Counted from the first letter of the stretch, positions 11,242 to 22,312 are shown. The stretch is DNA of 64,000 nucleotides from Laccaria trichodermophora (GCA_018417955.1 JACTVC010000005.1:1240001-1304000); one strand, 5' to 3'. A program made the numbers and translations. The notes: generated from the letters alone by a model not told the origin.

Positions 11242-13897
11242 ATGCTCAGTTCCAACAACTATCCGGAAAACGTTGAAGTCGTTATTTCTCTCAAGGATGA
11301 ACAGGGTGCAGAGCAGAGTGTGTATTTGGGAACGATACCTCAGCCCCTCACATTTGGCGACTTGCAGGAGAGATTGGGTAAACAGGGCAAGTGTCGTCCT
11401 CTTCAAAGCATCTACGTAATATCCGACATCCATCTGACCAATTACATAGGTTTTCCCGAACCTTCCGTTCTGGTCAGTCGTCCTACACGGTGCGATCTCA
11501 AAATTACCTCCGCACCATCAAATTTCAACGGCGTCAGTGGTCAAATTAATCTGTGGGTCAACAATGACGCTGGTCGCTCGAATGACATTTTTGCCCTCTG
11601 AATCTTTATTCTGAAAAGTGACCAGCCTTTGCTCCATTTCTATAACAATGTCTACCTCCAAAGCACGGATTCTCAAAATTTCGACTCTGCTGCAACGTCT
11701 GCAGTAGTTGGCAACTACAACAAGGTCAAAGTTGGTGGCCTTGCTAGCATTGGGTTTGAGAGGTTCGTGAAGTTGCTTTTAGCACGTCTGGGTGATTAAT
11801 CGTCGTTCATCATTCTGGACAGGACAATCCGTGTCCCAGGTAAAGCACTTGTCGTAGTCATAGTGGCGAATGAGCTTACTGTTCAACAGATAATGATAAA
11901 GTTCATGCTCTTCCTCCTGGCCTTGGACCTTTCGAGCTATTGTAAGTTCATGTAGTCTGCTGAGAATCTCGCCTAATCTCTTTAAAGTAACGTCGGAGAT
12001 TTCACCGACCGTCTTCCAAAATCGGTGGTGTCCAAGGGAGGCATATTCGTCGTAAGTTCCTCGTATGCTGTGATAAGGAGATGACCAAATCATTTCCAAA
12101 AGAGCATGTATCAGAAAGAAGCAATGTGGATGTCCTTTCGGCCACTCAAGCCATGCGCCCTGAAGGTCTCAGTTGGAGGTATTAACGCACTCACAGGTAC
12201 CCCTCAAGGTGTTTCGGTGAAGGGGAAACAAGATTATTTACCATTGGAGGATGTCTATGGACAACTGTGAGTTTTCTAGGTAAATCATAGCCAGATCAAA
12301 GTTTTCAAGACTGGATCCCCTCTCCCCTCACAGTTGGCTTGTACGTGCTTGATTGTTGTTTGGCGACATCTGTAAATTCATTCAATTTGCGTTTTCAAGG
12401 ATGGCATTTCAACAGCTCCAGGCATTGTTAGGCGTGAGTGTCCTCAACATCTAATCGTTCACCAAACTATACACTTTATCGCAACAGAGTTTGTGGCAGT
12501 GCCTCTGGGCCATAACCATACCGTTGAAGGCCAATTGACTGGACGAGAGGTAAGCCTCAAAATTGACCCTTCAGTTATGAACCCGCCAGTGATAGCAGAA
12601 TTCAGTCCGAAGGAGGGATCCAAATTGACGTATTCCCAAGATATCTTACCTCGGCATCGTTCACAAAGGCTTCCAACAATTTAAACCTTTACCGTACGCC
12701 CCGAGAGCTTGGTCTTGCTGAAGGAGAATCTATCGAGATTCTGGACAAGAGGTTAGCAACTTGTCATCTGGGCGGCAATTAGCTTGACCTATTCCCCCCC
12801 CGCCCCTGCAGTCAGGCGAATAGTTGCAGACTAGGGCCTAGAATTTCCGATACAATGAGCACACAGAAGCCTGTTATCCTCTTTACAGGCACTTATAAGT
12901 CTCATAGCCGAAGTCAGGGAAACAGGGGGAGTCTCATAGCCGAAGTTAAGGGAACAGGGACAATGCAAATATTCATCAAGACCCTCACTGGAAAGACTAT
13001 AGACCTCCTTGTCCGGTCAAGCGATACCATCGAAAAACTCAAAATGCTTGTCCAGGACTGTGAAGGCATGCCTCCTGACCAGCAGCGAATGGTCTTCGCT
13101 GGAAAGCAGCTTGATGATGCCAGAACCCTTTCAGGTGGGTGCTGATTTCCTATTTCGAAGGTGGTATTTTGCTTATTTTTCTCCAAGATTACAACATTCA
13201 AAAAGAATCCACCATTCATCTCGTTTTGCGTCTGCGTGGCGGAGGAGATATGGATATGCTTGGTGGCTTCTCCGTGGGAGGTCGCATATCCCAGAAGATT
13301 AACAAAGATTCACTTCCTCCACTTGCCTACAACTTTCAACGGGGTTGCCGTCTATATGTGACGGTCATTAACGCCACTCATTTTACATCTGTGACTGGTC
13401 TCCCAATTCCGCCGTCCCCAGTCAGTGCAAAGACATATCTGGAGAACGGCTACCCCTGGTTTGAGTTGTATGATGAGCATATTCCAGTTGCTAACAATGC
13501 CACAACTCCGACTCCTCTGTCGAACGTTCTGTCAGTATCTCAGCTGGCCCGGCAAGAAAAATCGACGAAGGGGAGGTCAAGCCTTGACAGAGAGTGCGTT
13601 TACTGTGTTTACCAGATGGCAACCATCAGCTTAGGACCTTGCGGTCATGAACTCTGCGAGGATTGTTCAGCATCGGTGACGAGGTGCCCCTCGTGTCAAC
13701 AATCTATCTCTGTACGCCAAAGATTTGCTGCCCCTATGCCAGCGGCAGGACGTGAAGACGATGATGGAGTCGAAGCCGGATCTCTGGATGATAGGATTGT
13801 AAAGCTCAAGTACGGGGCAAGCCAGGGCATGGTGACCTCTTTCAAATTGAGGTCTGACACTGTTGCGCCTCTGACGGGTGATGGCAAGGACAATTGA
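11242..13897 (+). CDS. Ub-like/RING fusion protein, array copy 3 (type B, LRLRGG)
   Basis: Starts [20 protein letters not shown]. The same modules follow ([72 protein letters not shown]). The ubiquitin domain starts at 12963 and is very close to true ubiquitin: [20 protein letters not shown], then [14 protein letters not shown] and, after a phase-1 intron, [19 protein letters not shown]. Counting from Met1, lysines 6, 11, 27, 48 and 63 are kept, while 29 and 33 are Leu and Cys. The core patch is Leu8, Val44, Val70. The diGly is internal and followed by GDMDMLGG. The RING is C3HC4 ([18 protein letters not shown]) at about 13597-13720. The predicted protein is about 680 residues, with Ub near 360-436 and RING near 555-592. 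Intron 1 (11387-11449) uses a GC donor. Confidence 0.84.
11387..11449 (+). other. Probable GC-AG intron 1 of array copy 3
   Basis: The exon ends AAACAGG, the intron starts gcaagt (the strict GC-AG donor consensus) and ends catag. Copies 1, 2 and 5 have GT donors at the same codon position. Copy 6 has the same GC donor (19543-19605, also 63 nt). Removal joins the first exon to [12 protein letters not shown], matching the other paralogues. The length is a multiple of three, so a retained intron would not shift the frame. Confidence 0.65.
12901..12964 (+). repeat. In-frame ~32-bp tandem repeat in the linker of copy 3
   Basis: Two imperfect copies of a unit beginning ctcatagccgaag sit immediately before the ubiquitin Met codon and encode part of the linker ([11 protein letters not shown]). 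The equivalent site in copy 6 has three copies, so the linker length varies by repeat slippage. Confidence 0.75.
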
Positions 13898-14126
13898 ATG
13901 GAAAATCGAAGATAGGACAGACCCTTGAATTAGCTATGTATCATTCTCAGCTCTGAAGTGTTCAAAACGGCTTTGTAGTGTTTGTATTATACCCATTGCT
14001 TGTAAATTTAGGCTACAGCAACGAAGCAAAGCTCATCGTCAACTAGAATCACTTCAGGTCGTAGTGAGCAAAACGATAAAGGCTCTAATCACTTTGTATG
14101 CAAGCAAATGGCCAATCTAAAGCACG

Positions 14127-15049
14127 CTAAGACGTCGCTTTTCTAGTAACATTGACAATTATATCTGAACCATCGAATTGGAACGCTCCCAACCCTGGTC
14201 GACCAAGAGCTCTCGAAGGCGCAACTCCCGTTTTAGAGGCGCCCTTGATGTCGATTTTGGTAGCCTCAGCAGTCAGAGGGGGGCCCCTGCCTTGTGTGGG
14301 GAAGAGTGGCGTGATGTCAAAGTTCGAGAGCATCAGCGCGAGCAGGGACTTGAGTTCTGCGAACGCGAGATGGCGGCCTTCGCACTGTGGATTCACCATC
14401 AGTCCCATGAATTAGGAAGCAGGGGAAAACACTTGCGATTGAAACTCCTCCTCCAAAACCTCTCACTTCTCTATAAGCTTGTTTCCGCCAGTCTCTGTGT
14501 CAGACTTACCGTCAAGGAATCGTTCTCCGTCCTATGCCGCTGGTTCAGGACCCCATATAGGGTCTGTGAGGTGTACGGAGCGAGTTGCACATATGATGCG
14601 TGACCCACCCGGGATGAGATATCCCTGGGGATATTGGTCGTGTAAGGAGGGGGTGGAGAGCATAAATGACTCTTCCACGATGCGGATGCATGCACGATGT
14701 GACGAGCGGCATTGATGCTAGTGTCTTCATAGTTATCAAGGGTTTTTCAGAAACCTCATCACGAGGCAAGCTGTCAATTTCTTTTTGGACGGCGGGGAGC
14801 AGAGGAGATTGTAGGATGTAAAGGAGAAACGAGGCGGCTGCGTAAGGCGCGTTTGCTTGGAGAGCCCAGAGATCACTGTTCAGGAGAGAACCTACTAAAA
14901 ATGAAAAACCCGCGGAAAGGCCGATGTCAGCCGTATCTTTAATGACGCCTTCGTCGAGGCCAGGCATGCCGTCTGCGAGTAGTTTCGCGGCCACGAATAC
15001 CACTCCGAAGTGGGGGCACGAAAGGGAAAAGAAAGTCCGGTGTGAGCTC
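14127..15049 (-). pseudogene. Cytochrome P450 3' fragment (duplication remnant)
   Basis: Copies the C-terminal half of the P450 at 22313-23984 and lacks the 5' half. Reading minus, it keeps DTADIGLSAGFSF, WALQANAPYAAA and the heme-binding CEGRHL. It is broken in at least two ways. A 35-nt deletion between ATGC direct repeats near 14688 removes the ExxR (ETLRL) helix, and a 1-nt deletion near 14475 shifts the frame just before the heme loop. The heme-loop intron (14385-14436, 52 nt) keeps a GC donor with the exact gcaagt consensus. It cannot encode a working P450. Confidence 0.88.
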
Positions 15050-16316
15050 TTACTTTGCATTCTGACCCTGGTTCTGCTATTCTTGAACGTTTGAACCCTC
15101 GAGCGAACTCGAGGTGAAGTTGCTCAAAAGTGTAAAAGGAATGACGTCTAACAAAAAGATCAGACCAACAACAGCATACAAATCGACGCCTATCCCAAAT
15201 ACCTTGCTTCCGTATCATTGAATGCTGTGTGATAAAAGTGTGGATATCTACAAGACCCCTCGTGAACTCGGACTTGCGGAGAGAGATGTTCTTCGTATGA
15301 CGGTGAAGACGTATGTCATTGTCAATGCTAAGAGAGGTCCGGCTGATAGTCCCAACAGTTTGTATCGTCGCTTCAAGGTTCAACGTTCAGGCCTCAGGAC
15401 CCGTCCAACGGCCCAGATGTTGAAGGGCGTGTTGCTCATTTCGACGCATACCTTGATATGCCGGACAGTCAGATAATCAAATTATTTGTCAAAACTCTGA
15501 CTGGCAGGAGAATAAACGTTGAGTGCAGACGCGATGACACGGTGAAGGGCATAATCGGAGCAAAGGAAGGCATTCCTCCTCCCTCACAGAGACTCATTAT
15601 CGCGCCGGGAGAGGAGCTTAAACATGGTTGGAGTTTACGACGTGAGTGCGTGATTGTCCCTTTCTATAGCAGTGTTCTCAACAATTTAAGATTACAAGTT
15701 GGACAATGAATCTATTGTCCATTTGGTATTGCCGATGAGAAACCGCGCTGATACATCGCCGCTGGGCCAATGTTCTTTTGAGGACCGTTTTTCTCGGACC
15801 GCGAACGAAGATCCCTTGCTGCCCATCGCATACGACTTTCAAAGAGGACGTCGATTGAACGTCACGATTATTGACACAGCTTGTTTCTCTCTTGGTATTG
15901 GGCCTCCTGTCGAGATATCGAAGGACGACAATGAAAGCCTCTTCACTCAGTCAGTTGTTCTTCAAACCGCAGGCGATACATCCGTGCTCGGCGACGTGTA
16001 CTGTGTTCATGCAGTTACGAGCTACCCACTGCTACTCGTTTGGAACCCTGCAATCATAACATCTGCAAAAGGTGCTTTGTGACACCGGCTTGCCATCCGC
16101 ATGGCAGATGCCCGTCATGTCAATACCCTATTCATAGTCACGAAAGACTTGCTCACCTCAATTACCTTTGACGGGAAGGTGAATGCAAACTGGAGGCTGG
16201 TTCGTTGGATGATAGGCTATAATGCGAGCCGAGGGACAGTCGTTTCATTTATACTTAAGTCTCACGCTGTTTCTCCTTTGCACGGAACTCAAAAGGAAAG
16301 CTCAGGCAGTACGTAG
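15050..16316 (+). pseudogene. Ub-like/RING pseudogene, array copy 4 (3' half of copy 1)
   Basis: Matches copy 1 from its EIALHS exon onward and has no 5' exons of its own. Recognisable pieces are [31 protein letters not shown] and PPPSQRLIIAPGEEL. The RING is destroyed. Copy 1 reads gtgtttcatgcag where this copy reads gtgttcatgcag near 16006. This 1-nt loss turns the CVSC start of the RING into CVHAVTSY and leads to a stop at 16080. Several small in-frame deletions (for example three codons lost in the Ub-like part) also separate it from copy 1. With no promoter or start exon it is almost certainly inactive. Confidence 0.88.
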
Positions 16317-16510
16317 AGCGATACTACTGTGCGTAGCACGGAATATCGACTCAATTTGTTTCAGCTCGTGGCAAGAAGGTTTCAGTGGCTGATATAATGT
16401 CGCACAATCTTACCTTCCGACCTAGCTTGAGCTCCTGAACAGTCGATTTGACGGCTATCCCGCAGTGTCCTCCAAGTCTAACCAACCTCACTTCTTCAAA
16501 GTGCATACAG

Positions 16511-19177
16511 ATGTCTAAACACCCGCCAAGCGTTCGAGTGCATGTTTCTTTCGAGGGTGTTGAACAACAAATTGATCTAGGAATCATTTCCCAGCCCGTC
16601 AGATTTGACGACCTTGAAAAGAGGCTAGTAAACCGAGGTAAATTTCTCTCGTATAGAGTTCGATGTCCTCTCTGAGGGCACGAGTTTCAAGGCTTCCCAA
16701 AACCTTTCGTTCTGTTCACGCGTCCAACCCCACCACACAATGTCAAGGTTACCTCTGCGCCGTCGAATTATAATAATGTCACGGGGGAGATGTCGATCAA
16801 CCTGTGGGTCATTTGCTGTGATTCCGTTGATCGAGCCTCTTTCTGATTCTCAGCTTCTGGAAGCGACCAACCATTGGTTCACTTCTATAGTCACATCTAT
16901 CTTGAAGCGATCGCAGATGCTCAGGAAATTAATGCAACATCTAGTACAATTGACGAAGATAACAACTTGGTAAACATCGGTGGGCTTGTGAGCATTGGGT
17001 TCCAGAGGTTTGTTGCTCTTATTCTACACCTTCACAGTAACTGATTTACTACTGCATAGGACCATCCGCGTTCCAGGCAAATTACTTTTGTGATCCAAAT
17101 TGTAGCAGGGGAGAACTCACTTCTAAATAGACAACGATAAACTCCAGGCTCTTCCCCCTGGCCTGGGATCTTTCCGACTATTGTGAGTTACGCTTCAAGT
17201 AAAAGATCATCACTCATTGCATTCACAGCAATGTCGGAGAATGGGCCGACCGTCTTCCAAAGTCTGTCATATTCAAGGGAGGCGTGTTCTTTGTAAGCCA
17301 CTTGCTAGTGTTCTGACACGAAGATGACATTTGCTGGGAAGAGTATGTATCAGAAGGAAGCTATGTGGATGTCCTTTCTTTCCGCAGACCCATGCGCTCT
17401 GAAGATTTTTGTTGGAGGAATTAACGCGCTGACGGGTACGCCGCAAGGCGTTTCGGCGGTAGGAAAGCAAGATTATCTGCCACTGGGCAACACTCATGAC
17501 CAACTGTGAGTTTTTGTGTCTTCGTTGACAAGGAGATGTTTATAATTTTGCCGCAGTTGGCTAGCACGCATTGCTTTCTCGCTGTCCGGGCTGTACTCTG
17601 ATTTTCTGTTTTAGGATGGCATTTCAACCGCTCCAGGCATCGTTAGACGTGAGAGTACCCAACCTTTATTAACCGATTCAAACTAAGCATTCTGCCCTCA
17701 AACAGAATTTGTGGCGGTCCCCCTCGGTCGTAACCACACCGTAGAAGGCCAGTTGACTGGACGTGAGGTCAGATTTGGTGTTGAGATGGCTTGTTCCAAT
17801 CGTGCTGATGGCTGCCTATCGCAGACTGAGGGAAGAATTCAGATCGATGTTTTTCCAAAATACCCTACGTCGGTGTCATTCATCAAAACGGACGAAGCCT
17901 TGTATCTTTACAATACACCCCGTGAGCTGGGTCTTGTTGAAGGTGATTCCATAAAGATGTTGGACCAAAGGTTGGTGGCCCCTTTAGTACAGCAAGCAAT
18001 TTAAACATTACCTTTCAGTCTGCCAGGCCATTCCGTGGCTTGAGACTCGGGAATGCACCCGGAAGCTCAATGACAATGACTACAAAACAGCATGTCGTTC
18101 ACTTTGATGGATCCAGAACACATACACGGGACACAAAATCGGCTTTGAAAGGCATGCAATTAAACGTCAAGACCCTCACTGGCAGGTCTATATGTCTCGA
18201 TGTCCGATCTCAAAGTACAGTTCGTCAACTCAAAATCATGATTCAAGAACGTGAGGGCATATCTCCGGACCACCAGCGACTTTTATATGGGAGAGGTCAC
18301 CTTGAAGATGACTTGGAACTGGAGCGTGCGTGTTGCTTTCATGTTTTGACCACCCTCTCTTGCTTATCATCCCGAAGATTATGGGCTTTCTGACTGTTCT
18401 ACTGTTCATCTCTGTTTGCGTTTACTCGGTGGAGCGAATGCCGACGTGCTAAGCGGTTTCTCTGTGGGAGGCGGTATATCCCAGAAGATCAACAAGGATC
18501 CACTCCCTCCATTCGCCTACAATTTCGAGCGAGGTTGCCGGTTGTACGTCACGGTCATAAACGCGGCTTATTTTACTTCGGTAACTGGCCTTCCGTGTCC
18601 GCCATCTCCAGTCAGTGCCAAAACGTATCTGGAGCATGGACTTCCTTGGTTCGAGTTGTATGATGAATACATCCCAGTCGCCAACAATACCAAGACTCCG
18701 ACCCCTCTCTCAAATGTTCTGTCGATATCCAAGCTAGCCAAACGAGAAAAGACGGCTCAGGGGAAGTCAAGTCTGGAGAGAAATTGTGTTTACTGTGTCT
18801 CAGAGATGTCGACCACCACCCTTCTACCTTGCGGACATGAAACCTGCGACGAATGCTCTGCATCGATTACGCAGTGCCCCTCTTGCCGACAAGCTATCTC
18901 TGGACGTCATACGTTCGCTGCTTCCATGCCCTTCGTGGACCAGGATGATGGCGTGGAAGCAGGTAACTCGAATGATAGCCTAGTCCTGGAACTCGAGTAC
19001 GTTGCTAGCCAAGGACGGGTCATCTCTTGCAAGCAGAGTTGTCACGCTATTTCGCCGTTGACTGGTACCGGAGATGGGAAAGCTGTGGAAAAGAATGCAG
19101 AGACCAAAGGAAATCAATACATCAGGAAGATAGCGCGTTATTTGGGAGTGTCCGCTCTGTTTGGCGGACGTCCCTGA
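16511..19177 (+). CDS. Ub-like/RING fusion protein, array copy 5 (type A, LLGG)
   Basis: Duplicate of copy 2, starting MSKHPPSVRVHVSFEGVEQQ. The module order is the same and all expected exons are present: [44 protein letters not shown] and YNTPRELGLVEGD. The Ub-like domain begins near 18155 (MQLNVKTLTGRSICLDVR) and ends LCLRLLGGAN after a phase-1 intron. The RING (CVYC, PCGHETCDEC, CPSC) is intact at about 18784-18900. The tail has drifted: LVLELEYVASQGRVISCK where copy 2 has [17 protein letters not shown]. Position 44 remains Leu but the following residues are changed (LLYGRGHL). Introns match copy 2, including the GC donor at 17077-17130. I see no frame break, so it may be functional, but it looks less constrained than copy 2. 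Confidence 0.78.
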
Positions 19178-19406
19178 ATTCCATTCAATGCGAAGAAAGG
19201 AAAAGGACGTCTCAAAATATTCATACGTATACTTACTAGCGAAGTATATCATTGAATCTTTACAGAGATTGCATTCGGACTTTCCCGAAACGGTGAACTG
19301 TGATCGTTTTAATGCATCATGCATAGCCTTCGGCTCTGCGAGTTCATCTGGGTTAACCCAAAGTTAACCACAGATTGTTCATTTTGACCCAAGTGAACGC
19401 CTAAAG

Positions 19407-22079
19407 ATGCTCAGTTCCAACAACTATCCGGAAAACGTACAAGTCGTTGTTTCTCTCAAGGGTAAACAGCAGAGTGTGGATATGGGAACGATACCTCAGC
19501 CCCTCACATTTGGCGACTTACAGGAGAGATTGAGTAAACAGGGCAAGTGTCGTCCTCTTCAATGCATCTACGTGACATCCGACATTCATCTGACCAGTTA
19601 CAAAGGTTTTCCCGAACTTTTTGTTCTGGTCAGTCGTCCTACACCGTGCGATCTCAAAATTACCTCCGCACCGTCCAATTTCAACGGCGTCAGTGGTCAA
19701 ATCAATCTGTGGGTCAACAATGACGCTGGTCGCTCGAATGACATTTTTGCCCTCTGAATCTTTATTTTGAAAAGTGACCAGCCTTTGCTCCATTTCTATA
19801 ACAATGTCTACCTCCAAAGCACGGATTCTCAAAATTTTGACTCTACCGCAACGTCTGCAGTAATTGGCAACTACAACAAGGTCAAAGTTGGTGGCCTTGC
19901 TAGCATAGGGTTTGAGAGGTTCGTGAAGTTGCTTTTAGCACGTCTGGGCGATTAATCGTCGTTTATCATTCTGGACAGGACAATCCGTGTCCCAGGTAAA
20001 GCACTTGTCGTAGTCATAGTGGCGAATGAGCTTACTGTTCAACAGATAATGATAAAGTTCATGCTCTTCCTCCTGGCCTTGGACCTTTCGAGCTATTGTA
20101 AGTTCATGTAGTCTGCTGAGAATCTCGCCTAATCCCTTTAAAGTAACGTCGGAGATTTCACAGACCGTCTTCCAAAATCGGTGGTGTCCAAGGGAGGCAT
20201 ATTCGTCGTAAGTTCCTCGTATGCTGTGATAAGGAGATGACCAAATCATTTCCAAAAGGGCATGTATCAGAAAGAAGCAATGTGGATGTCCTTTCGGCCA
20301 CTCAAGCCATGCGCCCTGAAGGTCTCAGTTGGAGGTATTAACGCACTCACAGGTACCCCTCAAGGTGTTTCGGTGAAGGGGAAACAAGATTATTTACCTT
20401 TGGAGGATGTCTATGGACAACTGTGAGTTTTCTACGTAAATCATAGCCAGATCAAAGTTTTCAATACTGGACTTCCTCTTCCCCTCACAGTTGGCTTGTA
20501 CGTGTTTGATTGTTGTTTGGCGACATCTGTTAATTCATTCAATTTGCGTTCTCAAGGATGGCATTTCAACAGCCCCAGGCGTGGTTAGGCGTGAGTGTCC
20601 TCAACATCTAATCGTTCACCAAACTATACACTTTATCGCAACAGAGTTTGTGGCAGTGCCTCTGGGTCATAACCATACTGTTGAAGGCCAATTGACTGGA
20701 CGAGAGGTAAGCCTCGAAATTGAGCTTTCAGTTATGAACCCGCTGATAGCAGAATTCAGTCTGAAGGAGGGATCCAAATTGACGTATTTCCAAGATATCT
20801 TACCTCGGTATCGTTTACAAAGGCTTCCAACATTTTAGACCTTTACCGTACGCCACGGGAGCTTGGTCTTGCTGAAGGAGAATCCATTGAGATTCTGGAC
20901 AATAAGTTAGCAAACTGTCATCTAAGCGGCGATTAGCCTGACCTACTCCCTTCCTCGCAGTCCGGCGAATAATTGCAGGCTAGGGCCTAAAATTTCAGAT
21001 ACAAAGAGCACACAGAAGCCTGTTATTCACCTTACGGGATACCCCACTTATAAGCCTCATAGCCAAAGTCAGGGAAACAGGGAGAGCCTCATAGCCGAAG
21101 CCAAAGGAACAGGGACGATAGCCGAAGTCAAGGGAACAGGGACAATGCAAATATTCATTGAGACCCTCACTGGAAAGACTATAGACCTCCTTGTCCGGTC
21201 AAGCGATACTATTGAAAAACTCAAAATGCTCGTCCAGGACTGCGAAGGCATCCCTCCTGACCAGCAGCGATTGATCTTTGCTGGAAGGCAGCTTGATGAT
21301 GCCAGAACTCTTTCAGGTAGGTGCTGCTTTCCTATGTTGAAAGGGGTATTTTGCTTATTTTTTTCCAAGATTACAACATTCAAAAAGAATCCACCATTTA
21401 TCTCGTTTTACGTCTGCGTGGTGGAGGAGATATGGATATGCTTGGTGGCTTCTCCGTGGGAGGTCGGATATCTCAGAAGATAAACAAAGATTCGCTTCCT
21501 CCGCTTGCCTACAACTTTCAACGAGGTTGCCGTCTATATGTGACGGTCATTAACGCCACTCATTTTACATCTGTGACTGGTCTCCCAATTCCGCCGTCCC
21601 AAGTCAGTACAAAAACGTATCTGGAGAATGGCTTCCCCTGGTTTGAGTTGTATGATGAGCATATTCCGGTTGCCAACAATGCCACAACTCCGACCCCTCT
21701 GTCAAACGTTCTGTCAGTATCCCAACTGGAACAACAAGAAAAATTGACGAAGGGGAGGTCAAGCCTCGACAAAAAGTGTGGTCAATGTGTTTACGAGATG
21801 GCAACCATCAGCCTAGGACCTTGCGGTCATGAACTCTGCGAGGACTGTTCAGCATCGGTGACGAGGTGTCCCTCGTGTCAACAATCTATCTCTGCACGCC
21901 AAAGATTTGCTGCCCCTATGCCAGCGGCGGGACGTGAAGATGATGATGGAGTCGAAGCCGGATCTCTGGATGATAGGATTGTAAAGCTCAAGTACGGGGC
22001 AAGCCAGGGCATGGTGACCTCTTTCAAATTGAGGTCTGACACTGTTGCGCCTCTGACGGGCGATGGCAAGGACATTTGA
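19407..22079 (+). CDS. Ub-like/RING fusion protein, array copy 6 (type B, LRLRGG)
   Basis: Duplicate of copy 3, starting [20 protein letters not shown]. Exons and introns correspond one to one, including the GC-AG first intron. The ubiquitin domain starts at 21145: [20 protein letters not shown], then [15 protein letters not shown] and [19 protein letters not shown]. Compared with copy 3, Lys6 is Glu and Lys48 is Arg, while Ile44 is back to the ubiquitin residue; Lys11, 27 and 63 remain. The RING begins CGQC rather than CVYC, so both zinc-binding cysteines remain, followed by [10 protein letters not shown] and CPSC. The linker before Ub has three repeat units instead of two. It ends [13 protein letters not shown]. 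No break is seen. Confidence 0.82.
21055..21144 (+). repeat. In-frame ~30-bp tandem repeat in the linker of copy 6
   Basis: Three imperfect units with the core atagccgaagtcaagggaac, in frame, encode [19 protein letters not shown] directly before the ubiquitin domain. Copy 3 has two units at the same place. This is slippage-type length variation that leaves the domain order unchanged. Confidence 0.75.
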
Positions 22080-22312
22080 ATGGAAAATTGACGATAGATA
22101 GGACAGACCCTTGAATTAGCTATGCATCATTCTGAGTCTGAAGTGTTCGAAACGGCTTTGTAGTGTTTGTATCATACCCATCGCTTGTAAATTTAGGCTA
22201 CAGCAACGAAGCGAAGCTCATCGTCAACTAGGTCTCTCGTAAAATCACTTCAGGTCGTAGTGAGCAAAACGATAAAGGTTCTAATGTAAGCAAATAGCCA
22301 ATCTAAAGCACG

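Larger units (their letters stand above)
6919..15049 (+). repeat. Tandem segmental duplication, upstream unit (~8.13 kb)
   Basis: Contains the 3' half of array gene 1, genes 2 and 3, and the 3' part of the P450. It is followed directly by a second copy in the same orientation. The left edge is inside the exon encoding EIALHSDP of gene 1. The right edge is inside the P450, after tgagctc at about 15049. The intact gene 1 lies at the outer left and the intact P450 at the outer right, exactly what a simple tandem duplication of the order gene1-gene2-gene3-P450 would leave. Confidence 0.88.

Noticed and set aside
11779..12099. A 106-codon minus-strand frame conserved at 19935-20255
   Set aside because: It lies antisense to exons and introns of array copies 3 and 6. 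Its conservation follows from the near-identical DNA of that stretch, and it has no recognisable domain.
14895..15383. A minus-strand frame spanning the duplication junction
   Set aside because: It joins P450 remnant codons to antisense of the Ub-RING pseudogene. It is a by-product of the breakpoint and not a plausible chimeric gene.
5720..22079. Possibility that the array is a polyubiquitin locus
   Set aside because: Each gene holds a single ubiquitin-like domain surrounded by other domains, with separate start exons and stop codons, so it is not head-to-tail ubiquitin units.
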